Shown here piece by piece: positions 1-8,521 of a DNA stretch of 52,192 nt. How positions within the stretch are numbered: position 1 is the stretch's first letter; each line of letters begins with the position of its first letter. The translations under genes were made by a program, and so were the position numbers. The notes beneath the pieces were generated by a model that worked only from the letters and a program-made list of their open reading frames with translations, did not search any database and had not been told where the DNA came from. This stretch comes from JBBIGV01 sp037447335 (GTDB taxonomy: Bacteria; Bacteroidota; Ignavibacteria; Ignavibacteriales; Ignavibacteriaceae): NCBI GenBank assembly GCA_037447335.1, contig JBBIGV010000017.1, positions 1-52,192 on the forward strand. Direction: 5' to 3'.

Positions 1-30
1 CCAAGCCTTATGAGCCTGGGGATACCAAAA

Positions 31-1212
31 TTACGCGGATTTCTTTCGAGCGCTATAATTTTCGGAATGCAGCCTGTAGATGTAAACCCCGCTCGATAAT
101 CCGCCTGCGGTGGATGATGCATCAAAATCAACTTCATATCTACCGGCAGGTTTGTATTCATCAACAAGTGTTGCAACTTCATTTCCAAGAAGATCATACA
201 CCTTTAATGTTTGATGGCTGCCTACCGGCGATTGCCAACTGATTTTTGTACTTGGGTTGAAGGGATTCGGATAATTCTGATACAGCATAAAACTTCCCGG
301 ATTGGTCAAATCATCATTTACGCTTGCAGTGCCTTGCGGTTCAATTTCTTCAACATCTGCAACAGCATTCGAGTTTTGATTGAAACCACCGAAAACGTAC
401 AAACCGCCGGCATATTGAGTGGTTGCCATCCAGTACCTGTTAGAGCTTAATTCTTTTGAAGAAGTTGTCCAGGAATTTCCTGCTATATCAAAAATAACAA
501 TACTCTTATAGACAGTATTTCCGGTACCGCCTCCCCCGATGCAATAAATTTTATTATCAATTATACCCAATCCGCTTCCGCTAACCTCATACGGCACATT
601 AGCAAGCCGCGTCCATTGATCAGTTGAAGGATTGTATTTATAAAAATGACGATTATTCCAGCCAACGATATAAATTTCATTTTGATAAAGTACTGATCGT
701 AAGCCCCATTCATCATCCGTTGCAGTGTTGAATGACTTGTTGCTCCATGTATTAGCAGCTATATTATACTCCATTACTTCACCATCAGAGTTAAACAAAT
801 AAATTTTATCGTTAACTGCCTGAGCGGTTAAGCCGTATGTCTGGGGTGTATTAGGACTATCCTGAAGATTTGTCCATTCGCCGGTAGCCAGGTTATACCG
901 TCTTAATTTTGACTGCCCGTTAGCCCATCCACCAATAAGATAGACATAATCGCCAACCAGTACGCTTACTGCATCCCATACATTATTATCCGGAATTGAG
1001 CCGTGATTTACCCAGCCGGTTCCATCATACTTATGTATTACCGGATAAACGATTGAACCATTCCAATTGTTAGAACCGCCGAACAAATAAACTGAATTAT
1101 CCCAAACAACTGCGTTAGCAGCACCCAATGCAAAAGGCAGACCGGGAATTGCCTGCGAATATGTGGTCGCGGAGAGAACAACAAAGAACAAAGAGAGCAG
1201 AAACGATTTCAT
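31..1212 (-). CDS. Kelch-type beta-propeller protein with T9SS-like C-terminal domain
   Basis: The 393-residue protein starts with a signal peptide (hydrophobic residues 3-18, likely cleavage after TYSQ). About residues 25-290 are kelch-like repeats, each with a YLFGG/YLIGG or YCIGGG strand, a conserved Trp and a central Tyr, which predicts a secreted beta-propeller for ligand or glycan binding. A T9SS-type sorting domain follows (about 300-393) with YQNYPNPFNPSTKISW and SGVYIYRL. The extreme C-terminus is odd: the expected KKLLLLK-type final strand is replaced by ARKKSA and a stop, so export or anchoring by T9SS may be impaired. The sorting domain is strongly similar to that of the next gene, even at DNA level, which suggests recent duplication or conversion. 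The substrate is unknown. Family call is confident; function is not. Confidence 0.85.
   Translation of the reverse strand: MKSFLLSLFFVVLSATTYSQAIPGLPFALGAANAVVWDNSVYLFGGSNNWNGSIVYPVIHKYDGTGWVNHGSIPDNNVWDAVSVLVGDYVYLIGGWANGQSKLRRYNLATGEWTNLQDSPNTPQTYGLTAQAVNDKIYLFNSDGEVMEYNIAANTWSNKSFNTATDDEWGLRSVLYQNEIYIVGWNNRHFYKYNPSTDQWTRLANVPYEVSGSGLGIIDNKIYCIGGGGTGNTVYKSIVIFDIAGNSWTTSSKELSSNRYWMATTQYAGGLYVFGGFNQNSNAVADVEEIEPQGTASVNDDLTNPGSFMLYQNYPNPFNPSTKISWQSPVGSHQTLKVYDLLGNEVATLVDEYKPAGRYEVDFDASSTAGGLSSGVYIYRLHSENYSARKKSA
98..114. repeat. Mini-palindrome inside a T9SS domain (copy 1)
   Basis: AATCCGCCTGCGGTGGA lies inside the reading frame of the kelch protein and encodes part of SSTAGGL on the minus strand. 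It differs by one base from the copy at 1674-1690. Sorting domains elsewhere in the window that lack the palindrome are four residues shorter at this point, so it looks like an in-frame insertion. Confidence 0.6.
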
Positions 1213-1597
1213 GGAGCCTCCTGGTTTAGTTAATGTATTTTGGTAACGGGTTGATTATCATTTATTTCCACGAAATATTAGTATCACACGTAACTGAAAA
1301 AGTATGATCTGGTCAATCTCTATTTTACAACAATCAGGCTGTTGCTGATCAACTTATTAGTAACCGGAAACAGGTGGATTGACTAATTATCGTACGAAAC
1401 ACCCTGACACAAGAGTTTATGCGTAAAAGTGAAGCGGATTGGCTCATTAATTTTTTATTTTTCTGAATTGTGGGATTTTGGGGAGAAATTAGAGGACAAC
1501 CCTCTGCCGGATATCCGGCTGAGGGTTGGTTAGTCATCGGGTAAAGACCAATAATTTATTATAATACATGCACTTTTCCTGAAAAGAGCTTTGCATA
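1213..1597. other. Intergenic region between two minus-strand T9SS genes
   Basis: These 385 bases hold no convincing gene; a 62-codon minus-strand frame at 1349-1537 lacks any recognisable feature. The part next to 1212 should hold the promoter of the kelch gene. The part next to 1598 lies downstream of the EEP gene and contains the long palindrome at 1497-1528. Confidence 0.6.
1497..1528. repeat. 32-bp near-perfect palindrome
   Basis: The left arm CAACCCTCTGCCGGAT (1497-1512) and the right arm ATCCGGCTGAGGGTTG (1513-1528) pair at 15 of 16 positions without a loop; the core GCCGGATATCCGGC (1506-1519) is perfect. It lies about 70 bases past the stop of the EEP gene. It could terminate that transcript, but no T-run follows on either strand, so a mobile palindromic repeat is equally possible. 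Confidence 0.6.
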
Positions 1598-3352
1598 TTA
1601 TTTCAACAGAAGAAGTTTTTTAGTATCGATAAACGCACCTGCCTGTAACCGATAGAAATAAACTCCGCTTGATAATCCGCCTGCGGCGGAGGATGCATTA
1701 AAATCAACTTCATACCTTCCTGCAGGTTTGTACTCATCAACCAAAGTAGCTATTTCTCTTCCTAGTAAATCATAAATTTTTAAAGTTTGCCAACTGCCTG
1801 CCGGCGACTGCCAACTGATTTTTGTGCTTGGGTTGAACGGGTTTGCATAATTCTGATAGAGAAAATTACCCGGCAGGTATGCTTCATCTGATGCTTCTGT
1901 TGTTGACCGGAATGTTACATCAACAACTTTAGGGAAATGGTCAGACGCATTCCGCGTATCAAACTGCTGAAGACCATACTGATTTAACCGTTCCGAACTC
2001 ATTACTTCCGTTTGGAGTAAGAAATTCTTTTCGATATTAATAACACTATTTGAATATATCTGAAAGTCAAGTCTGCCGGGTGGAAAGGTGCTTTGATCAT
2101 TCCGCCATGAATAAGCAGTACGCTTGTCAGTCTGTTGTGAAATAATATCCATCAGATCAGAATCATCCCAATCCGGGTTACCTCCCTGTCCGAATAAACT
2201 TGTGTTTATTATTTCACCGGTAAGTAACGTGATAAGCTGCTGCCTGTCGCCGACAAGATTCAAATCCCCGATAATCACAAACGGTGTTTCATCGGGAAGA
2301 TCAATAACTCCGCCGGGTGATTTGGCATCGAGAATAAATGCAACAGTTGCATCAGCCTCACGCTGCCGGGTTGCATCGTTTGCCGCACCCCCGCAGCATT
2401 TGTAATGACAGTTGATTACAAGAACATCTTTTCCGAATCTTTCAGGAAGATTTATTAAGGAAGCAGTTATTCTCTGCCCGGGATAAACAAGCCAGTTTTG
2501 ATTAAAAGGATATTTTGATACGAGTACGTTGCCCTGATCTAACTTTACTGCCTGCCAGCTTGCCCCGTTGGGTAGTGGCAGCATCTGGTTCATCACATTT
2601 CTTACCTGTGCTGCAGTTGACTGAAAGACTTCATTGAAGCCAATTATATCGGGATTTATTGCCTGTAATATTCTCTGATAATATTGCTGCCGCTGCGGAT
2701 CAACAATTCCATCATTATAAACATTCCAGTTCATAATTCTGAGATACAAAGAATCTTCCCTGTTTATATCAATTGTTTCAACCGGCGGTGTGGGAGTATC
2801 ATCAAAGGTATATTCAAACGTTTCACCCTGGTTTGGCATCCAATCGCCGCCGGATGAATTATCAATAAAGAAAATTCTGATAGTTCCGGTTCCGTTTGAA
2901 GGCGGTATGAACTGCCTGCCAATTGCGATTTCATATATTGAATCTGTCACAGTAGGAAGTGATCTGAATTGAATATCTGCATGTTTGATTGGTGTGTTTG
3001 TGTAATAATTGAAACCATTTCTTTGACCAAAATCAAAACGGAGTTCCGCACCAATTCCGTTTATCTGGAAACCTGTGTTATGGTTGTTATCTCCATCTAT
3101 AAATATGGAAATATTGTTGTCTTCCAGCAGTTTGAATATCGGTGTAACGACTAACTTAATGAAAAGAAACTGTTCATCATTAGTTACGGAAAGGGATTTA
3201 AAGTCATATACATTTCCATCGCCTTCCGTATCAATGTAAGCGGGCGCTTGCTGATCCCAGTCATCAAATCTTCCATCAAGAAATATCGGAAGCGATTGCG
3301 CGTACAGGCAGCAAGTCGTGAATAAAACGAGGAGTAATAATTTTATTTTCAT
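1598..3352 (-). CDS. Secreted endonuclease/exonuclease/phosphatase-family protein with T9SS sorting domain
   Basis: The 584-residue protein has a signal peptide (MKIKLLLLVLFTTCCLYAQS) and an N-terminal beta-rich module (about 20-185; residues LFIKLVVTP, IFIDGDNNHNTG) that resembles modules found before hydrolase domains. Next comes an EEP domain (about 205-475) with LRIMNWNVYNDG, DIIGFNEVF, VLVSKYP, VIIGDLNLVG and NASDHFPKVVDV. The catalytic Asn, Glu, Asp/Asn and Asp-His motifs are all present, so it should be an active metal-dependent phosphodiesterase or nuclease. The C-terminal 85 residues are a canonical T9SS domain ending TKKLLLLK, so the protein is probably exported to the surface or medium. 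The substrate (extracellular DNA, phospholipid or another phosphodiester) cannot be told from sequence. Confidence 0.9.
   Translation of the reverse strand: MKIKLLLLVLFTTCCLYAQSLPIFLDGRFDDWDQQAPAYIDTEGDGNVYDFKSLSVTNDEQFLFIKLVVTPIFKLLEDNNISIFIDGDNNHNTGFQINGIGAELRFDFGQRNGFNYYTNTPIKHADIQFRSLPTVTDSIYEIAIGRQFIPPSNGTGTIRIFFIDNSSGGDWMPNQGETFEYTFDDTPTPPVETIDINREDSLYLRIMNWNVYNDGIVDPQRQQYYQRILQAINPDIIGFNEVFQSTAAQVRNVMNQMLPLPNGASWQAVKLDQGNVLVSKYPFNQNWLVYPGQRITASLINLPERFGKDVLVINCHYKCCGGAANDATRQREADATVAFILDAKSPGGVIDLPDETPFVIIGDLNLVGDRQQLITLLTGEIINTSLFGQGGNPDWDDSDLMDIISQQTDKRTAYSWRNDQSTFPPGRLDFQIYSNSVINIEKNFLLQTEVMSSERLNQYGLQQFDTRNASDHFPKVVDVTFRSTTEASDEAYLPGNFLYQNYANPFNPSTKISWQSPAGSWQTLKIYDLLGREIATLVDEYKPAGRYEVDFNASSAAGGLSSGVYFYRLQAGAFIDTKKLLLLK
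1674..1690. repeat. Mini-palindrome inside a T9SS domain (copy 2)
   Basis: AATCCGCCTGCGGCGGA contains the perfect inverted repeat TCCGCC/GGCGGA around TGC. On the minus strand it encodes part of SSAAGGL in the EEP protein sorting domain, at the same position as copy 1 at 98-114. Confidence 0.65.
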
Positions 3353-3466
3353 ATTTATCCAATGTTTAAACTTTTGATTCCAAGATAATAAAACTTTAAT
3401 GTTGAAGGAAGGTTTTTCGGTGTTTGTTTGTGGTTTGAAAGATGATTTAAAATCATAACAGCTCGC

Positions 3467-3516
3467 TAACCTTCAACGTTAGCAGAGGAGAAAAGCTGCC
3501 ATAACGTTGAAGGTTA
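3467..3516. repeat. Strong stem-loop upstream of leuS
   Basis: TAACCTTCAACGTTA (3467-3481) is the exact reverse complement of 3502-3516, a 15-bp perfect stem. Inside it GCAG (3482-3485) can pair with CTGC (3496-3499), with a CA bulge and a ten-base purine-rich loop. It ends 92 bases before the leuS ATG. No T-run follows, so it is not a classical terminator. It may be a leader element in the leuS mRNA or a mobile palindrome; no T-box features were recognised. Confidence 0.65.
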
Positions 3517-3608
3517 AGCCGCACAATCTTTCACATCAGGTTCTTAATTTGAATTGCTTCATCAAATGGCTAAATTTGACTTCATTTTTTCAAAATTTAC
3601 CTAGGTTT

Positions 3609-6074
3609 ATGCGTTATCCTTTTGCTGAAACAGAACCAAAATGGCTGAAGATCTGGGAAGATAAAAAAGCCGACTTAACGGATTTGTCCAAACACGAACG
3701 TAAGCTTTATCATCTCAATATGTTCATTTATCCTTCCGGAGCCAAAGCGCATATCGGGCATTGGTATCACTATGGTCCGTCGGATTCATGGGCGCGTTAC
3801 AAAAAACTTAAAGGTTATAATGTGTTCGAACCAATGGGCTATGATGCTTTCGGTCTGCCCGCAGAAAATTATGCGATCAAAACCGGGATCCACCCTAAAG
3901 ACAGTACGCTTGCAAACATAAATGCCATTCGCGAACAGCTTAAAAAGATGGGATGTATGTATGATCCAAATGCAGAATTAATGACATGTGTTCCCGAATA
4001 TTATAAATGGAATCAGTGGCTATTCCTTCAGCTTTATAAAAAATGGCTTGCTTACAGAAAAAATGCTCCGGTAAACTGGTGCCCGAATGATCAAACCGTT
4101 CTTGCAAATGAACAGGTGCAATCAGACGGAACTTGTGAAAGATGCGGAACGGTTGTAATTCAAAAAAATCTTACACAGTGGTTTTTCAAAATAACTGACT
4201 ATGCTGAAGAATTACTTGCCGGTCTTGATAAAATAAACTGGCCCGAAAAAACAAAGCTGATGCAGAGAAACTGGATCGGGAAGAGTGTTGGTGCAGAGGT
4301 TATGTTTAACGTTGATGGAACAGATGATAAAATTTCTGTTTTTACTACACGACCGGATACACTTTTTGGTGTTACCTATGTTGTGCTGGCGCCTGAGCAT
4401 CCGCTGGTTGATAAATTAACTACTTCCGGATATAAGTCTGAAGTTGAGAAATACAAAGAGTCAATAAAATCTCTTACTGAAATAGAAAGAACTTCAACAG
4501 TTAAAGAAAAAACCGGCGTACCAATCGGCGCTTTTGCAATCAATCCCGTTAACAAAGAAAAAATCCCGATATGGATTGCCGATTATGCACTTCTTACCTA
4601 CGGGACGGGTTGCGTGATGGCTGTGCCCGGCCACGATGAAAGGGATTTTGAATTCGCTAAAAAGTTTAATCTGCCAATACGAAAAGTTATCCTTCAGCCC
4701 GGCACATCAGAAAATGACGAGCTTACAGAAGCATACACTGCAGTTGGAATTATGATTAACTCGGGTGAATTTAACGGTTTGAACTCTGATGATGGGATTG
4801 AAAGGGTAACGGCTTATCTTGAAAGAAATAATTTTGGCAGAAAAAAAGTCAACTACCGTTTACGCGACTGGCTGATTTCACGCCAGCGTTACTGGGGAAC
4901 GCCTATTCCGATTATACATTGTGAACACTGCGGTGAAGTTCCGGTTAACGAAAAAGATCTGCCGGTTGAATTGCCCTATGAAGTTGAGTTTAAACCAACC
5001 GGTGAAAGCCCGCTTGCTTCAAATGAAAATTTTATAAATGCTAAATGTCCGAAGTGCGGCGCCGATGCCAGACGCGATCCCGATACAATGGATACGTTTG
5101 TTGATTCGTCATGGTATTATTTCCGTTATCTTAATCCCGGTTTTGCCGAAGCAATTTTCGATAAAGCAAAGGCTGATAAGTGGATACCGGTTGATATGTA
5201 TGTAGGCGGCGCAGAGCACGCAACTATGCATCTGCTGTATGCAAGATTTATTCACAAGTTTATCCGCGATCTGGGATTAACAAACAGTGATGAACCATTT
5301 ACAAACCTTGTCCATCAGGGAACGATAACAAACAACGGCGCGAAGATGTCGAAGTCACGGGGTAATGTTGTTAATCCTGACGAGTTCACAGAAAAATATG
5401 GCGCGGATGTTTTTCGTCTTTACCTTATGTTTATGGGTCCGTACGAACTGGGTGGTGATTGGAGCGATAAGGGAATTGCCGGCACCGACAGGTTTGTGCA
5501 GCGCACTTACGATCTCTTCAAAAGGTTTGAGGGATTAAAGAAAAGAAGTTCATTAAAAAATAAATTTGCACTTTCAAATTTAAGTGAAAACGAAAAGCTA
5601 TTATACAGAAAAGTCAATCAGACGATCAAAAAGTTTGATGAAGAAATAAATCACTTCCGGTTCAATACAGCAATCGCTTCATTAATGGAGCTGATAAACG
5701 AAACAAAAAATATTCAGAGCTGTTCAGCCGAACTGCAGCTTTATGTGCTTGAAAGATTTGCAGTGATGCTTGCGCCGGTTGCCCCGCACCTTGCTGAAGA
5801 GTGCAGAGCATTGCTTGGTGAAGAAATTTCAATCTTCGAAAAACCTGTTTGGTATGATCCCGATACTGAAGCGTTGATAGAAGACAGCGTTAACATAGCC
5901 GTGCAGGTTAATGGAAAACTTCGCGCAACTGTCTCCGTGCCAATAAACAGTGAACAGGATGATGTTAAGCCTCTTATTTTCATTGATGAAAAAGTAACAA
6001 AGTTTATTGACGGTAAAACGATCATTAAAGAAATTTTTGTGAAGAACAAAATTTATAATATAGTGGTTAAATGA
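3609..6074 (+). CDS. leuS: Leucyl-tRNA synthetase
   Basis: The 821-residue class I aminoacyl-tRNA synthetase charges tRNA-Leu. The nucleotide-binding HIGH motif is at residues 48-51 (GAKAHIGHWYHYG) and KMSKS at 579-583 (GAKMSKSRGN). The editing (CP1) domain shows TTRPDTLFGVTYVVLAPEHPL and GTGCVMAVPGHDERD, with the Asp expected to discriminate amino acids. Zinc-binding-type Cys pairs occur at CPNDQTVLANEQV...CERCG and CEHCGEVP...CPKCGAD. The frame is open upstream to a TTG at 3507, but that codon lies inside the stem-loop, and homology (MRYPFAETEPKWLKIWE) begins at the ATG at 3609, preceded by AGG. It is followed after 99 bases by an MNT/HEPN pair and then serS. Length fits bacterial LeuRS of the shorter type. 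Confidence 0.97.
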   Translation: MRYPFAETEPKWLKIWEDKKADLTDLSKHERKLYHLNMFIYPSGAKAHIGHWYHYGPSDSWARYKKLKGYNVFEPMGYDAFGLPAENYAIKTGIHPKDSTLANINAIREQLKKMGCMYDPNAELMTCVPEYYKWNQWLFLQLYKKWLAYRKNAPVNWCPNDQTVLANEQVQSDGTCERCGTVVIQKNLTQWFFKITDYAEELLAGLDKINWPEKTKLMQRNWIGKSVGAEVMFNVDGTDDKISVFTTRPDTLFGVTYVVLAPEHPLVDKLTTSGYKSEVEKYKESIKSLTEIERTSTVKEKTGVPIGAFAINPVNKEKIPIWIADYALLTYGTGCVMAVPGHDERDFEFAKKFNLPIRKVILQPGTSENDELTEAYTAVGIMINSGEFNGLNSDDGIERVTAYLERNNFGRKKVNYRLRDWLISRQRYWGTPIPIIHCEHCGEVPVNEKDLPVELPYEVEFKPTGESPLASNENFINAKCPKCGADARRDPDTMDTFVDSSWYYFRYLNPGFAEAIFDKAKADKWIPVDMYVGGAEHATMHLLYARFIHKFIRDLGLTNSDEPFTNLVHQGTITNNGAKMSKSRGNVVNPDEFTEKYGADVFRLYLMFMGPYELGGDWSDKGIAGTDRFVQRTYDLFKRFEGLKKRSSLKNKFALSNLSENEKLLYRKVNQTIKKFDEEINHFRFNTAIASLMELINETKNIQSCSAELQLYVLERFAVMLAPVAPHLAEECRALLGEEISIFEKPVWYDPDTEALIEDSVNIAVQVNGKLRATVSVPINSEQDDVKPLIFIDEKVTKFIDGKTIIKEIFVKNKIYNIVVK

Positions 6075-6173
6075 TTAGAATAGTTGTAACTAAAATCATT
6101 CTCCAAATTATCAATGATAGGAAAAAGTTCTCTCCACACAGTGGTTTAATTGAAACATAGATTGGTTAGCTAA

Positions 6174-6521
6174 ATGGATAAAATGATACTGGATAATATT
6201 AAATCTGATATCTGGAAAGCAGCTAAAGAACTGCTTGGTGATAAACTTATTAAAGTCGTTCTGTATGGATCTTATGCACGTGGCGATTTCAATAGTCAAT
6301 CAGATATTGATATAGCCTTGATATCAAAAGTTCCTGAAAACAGAAGCCATATTTATAATGAAAGTATAGGCAAAATTATGACTGATTTATCACTAAAGTA
6401 TGGGCTATTAGTTACATTTGTGATCATAAGAGAAGAAACATTCGAAGTTTATAAAGATATTCTGCCGTTTTACCGTAATATACTCAGAGAGGGTGAGGTC
6501 CTTTATGGATCAACATTATGA
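6174..6521 (+). CDS. MNT-type minimal nucleotidyltransferase (putative antitoxin), pair 1
   Basis: This 115-residue protein has the DNA-polymerase-beta-like nucleotidyltransferase signature: Gly32-Ser33 in VLYGSYARGD and the metal-binding Asp44 and Asp46 in SDIDIAL. Minimal nucleotidyltransferases paired with HEPN proteins are established as antitoxins that can AMPylate the HEPN partner; that role here is inference from the pairing. The HEPN gene overlaps its 3' end by 17 bases. An alternative ATG at 6183 (MILDN) would also give a full domain. The pair sits between leuS and serS, reading the same way. A sister pair with about the same organisation follows serS. Confidence 0.85.
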   Translation: MDKMILDNIKSDIWKAAKELLGDKLIKVVLYGSYARGDFNSQSDIDIALISKVPENRSHIYNESIGKIMTDLSLKYGLLVTFVIIREETFEVYKDILPFYRNILREGEVLYGSTL

Positions 6522-6879
6522 TGCATTAGTTAAATACAGACTTGAAAAAGCTGATGAAGAGTTAAATGCTGCAGAAGTGTTATTACAGCAAAGCTTTTTA
6601 GCTAAATCATTAAATAGTTCTTATTACTCAATGTTTCATGCACTACGTGCACTTTTATCAATTTATAATATTGACAGCAAGAAACACTCGGGTGTAATAC
6701 GTGTTTTCAGCAATCTTTTTATTCGTACCGGAAAGATTTCAAAAGAATATTTGAACTACTTATCTGCATCATTTAATATACGTCTTCAATCTGATTATCA
6801 CGATTTTTTTATCGCATCGCGTGAGGATGCTGAAAGACAAATTGAAAACGCGGAAAAATTTATGGAAGTGGTAAAATAA
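6505..6879 (+). CDS. HEPN-domain protein, pair 1
   Basis: Starting at the ATG at 6505, with GAGG at 6495-6498 as ribosome binding site, this gives a 124-residue all-helical protein; a GTG at 6493 would add four residues. HEPN features seen are YYSMFHALRALL, KKHSG (59-63) and R93-LQSDYH99. The last could be the RX4-6H catalytic motif of HEPN ribonucleases (Arg93, five residues, His99). It is translationally coupled to the nucleotidyltransferase it overlaps. By family it may be an RNase toxin or an accessory helical partner of the transferase. The RNA target, if any, is not visible from sequence; position between two tRNA synthetase genes is suggestive only. Confidence 0.82.
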   Translation: MDQHYDALVKYRLEKADEELNAAEVLLQQSFLAKSLNSSYYSMFHALRALLSIYNIDSKKHSGVIRVFSNLFIRTGKISKEYLNYLSASFNIRLQSDYHDFFIASREDAERQIENAEKFMEVVK

Positions 6880-6905
6880 TATTTATCTGAACAAATGGAG
6901 AATTA

Positions 6906-8180
6906 ATGCTCGATATAAAATTCATACGCGAAAATCCCGAACTCGTTAAGTTCGGGGTTCAAAATAAAAATGAAACCAACATGGTTAATGAGATTCTTTC
7001 TCTCGATGAAGAAAGAAGATCCTTAATACTTAAAACTGATGAACTTAAAGCAAAACGGAATCAGGTTTCGGCTCAGGTCGGGCAGATGAAAAAGTCCGGG
7101 CAGGATGCAAGTGCAATTATAGCAGAGATGAAACAGGTATCTGATCAAATATCGGAATATGATTCCAGGCTTCGTACAATTGATGAAGAACTCGAATCAA
7201 TTCTTCTTTATGTGCCAAACCTGCCTCACAATTCTGTCCCGGTTGGTAAAACAGCAGAGGATAATGTTGAAGTGAGAAGCTGGCTTCCTGACGGTTTTTC
7301 ATTTGAAGATGATACAAAAATACTTGACCACATTGAGCTTGGTAAAAAGCATAACATACTCGATTTTGAACGAGGTGCGAAAATATCGGGTTCAGGATTT
7401 CCGCTCTACGTGGGTAAAGGCGCAACACTGGAGCGTGCATTAATAAACTTCATGCTTGATTATCATCTGGCTAATCATGGTTACAACGAAGTGTTTCCAC
7501 CTTTTCTTGTAAACCGGAATTCGATGAAAGGCACGGGTCAATTACCTAAGATGGAAGAAGATATGTACTTCATCGAAAAGGATGGGTTATATCCGATTCC
7601 AACCGCTGAGGTACCGATAACAAACATGTTCAGTAATGAAATTCTTGATGAGAAACAGTTGCCGGTTAAATATGTCGGGTACTCAGCCTGCTTCAGAAGA
7701 GAAGCAGGTTCGTACGGAAAGGAATCAAAAGGATTTTTGCGCGTTCATCAGTTTAACAAGGTCGAGATGGTAAAGCTGGTCAAACCGGAAACTTCTTACG
7801 ATGAACTGGAACTGCTTGTTAATGATGCGGAAGATATTCTTAAATTGCTGAAAATTCCGTACAAAATTTTATTGCTGTGTTCGGGTGATTTGAGCTTCTC
7901 TGCTTCGAAGTGTTATGACATTGAAACCTGGTCGCCGGCAGAAAACCGCTGGCTCGAAGCATCATCCTGCAGCAACTTTGAAAGTTTCCAGGCAAGAAGA
8001 GCTAACATTCGTTACAGGAATCAGCAAACTAAAAAACCTGAGTTTGTTCATACATTAAACGGCTCAGGTTTGGCAACCAGCAGGCTGATGGTTTCACTGC
8101 TCGAAAATTATCAAACACCGGAAGGAAACATTATTGTGCCGGAAGTTTTGCAGAAATATGTTAATTTTAATTTAATTTGA
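6906..8180 (+). CDS. serS: Seryl-tRNA synthetase
   Basis: The 424-residue class II synthetase charges tRNA-Ser (and tRNA-Sec where present). The N-terminal coiled-coil tRNA-binding arm covers about residues 28-100 (LDEERRSLILKTDELKAKRNQV...). The catalytic core shows the motif 2 region FRREAGSYGKESKGFLRVHQFNKVE and motif 3 GSGLATSRLMVSLLENYQ, with the serine-binding region PTAEVPITN. Length is typical. The start ATG at 6906 follows HEPN 1 by 26 bases and the next MNT gene follows by 26 bases, so serS is embedded between two MNT/HEPN modules and may be co-transcribed with them. Confidence 0.97.
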   Translation: MLDIKFIRENPELVKFGVQNKNETNMVNEILSLDEERRSLILKTDELKAKRNQVSAQVGQMKKSGQDASAIIAEMKQVSDQISEYDSRLRTIDEELESILLYVPNLPHNSVPVGKTAEDNVEVRSWLPDGFSFEDDTKILDHIELGKKHNILDFERGAKISGSGFPLYVGKGATLERALINFMLDYHLANHGYNEVFPPFLVNRNSMKGTGQLPKMEEDMYFIEKDGLYPIPTAEVPITNMFSNEILDEKQLPVKYVGYSACFRREAGSYGKESKGFLRVHQFNKVEMVKLVKPETSYDELELLVNDAEDILKLLKIPYKILLLCSGDLSFSASKCYDIETWSPAENRWLEASSCSNFESFQARRANIRYRNQQTKKPEFVHTLNGSGLATSRLMVSLLENYQTPEGNIIVPEVLQKYVNFNLI

Positions 8181-8206
8181 TCGTATAAGTAATTATTGAG
8201 CTTGTC

Positions 8207-8521
8207 ATGAAAAATTCTGAGTTAACTGAAGTTGTTAAAAAAGTTATAAATGACTTAGATACTGATGCAAATATTTTTCTCTTTGGATCAAGAGTGAGTG
8301 AAAACTATACACCAGATTCAGATTGGGATTTTTTAGTGATTACTCCAAGCGAAGTAAACATTGATTATAAAAAAAAGATGCTCAATGCAATATATCAGGT
8401 TGAACTCAGGTATAATACTATTATAAATACAATCATTGTTAATGAAGCAGAGTGGAATAAGTCTTTGAATAAAATCACGCCATTTTATGAAAGCATAGCA
8501 GCACAAAGTCACAGATTATGA
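8207..8521 (+). CDS. MNT-type minimal nucleotidyltransferase (putative antitoxin), pair 2
   Basis: The 104-residue protein shows the nucleotidyltransferase signature FLFGSRVSENYTPDSDWDF, with Gly27-Ser28 and metal ligands Asp39 and Asp41. It overlaps the following HEPN gene by four bases (ATGA), so the two are translationally coupled. It is clearly diverged from the first MNT protein (GSR plus SDWD rather than GSY plus SDID), so the second pair is not a recent tandem copy. Role as HEPN antitoxin is inferred from the pairing. Confidence 0.85.
   Translation: MKNSELTEVVKKVINDLDTDANIFLFGSRVSENYTPDSDWDFLVITPSEVNIDYKKKMLNAIYQVELRYNTIINTIIVNEAEWNKSLNKITPFYESIAAQSHRL

Noticed and set aside
1349..1537. 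62-codon minus-strand open frame between the first two genes
   Set aside because: Contains the 32-bp palindrome, has no recognisable domain, and composition does not look coding.
3507..3608. TTG start extending leuS by 34 residues
   Set aside because: The codon lies inside the stem-loop and the extra residues do not resemble LeuRS; homology begins at the ATG at 3609.
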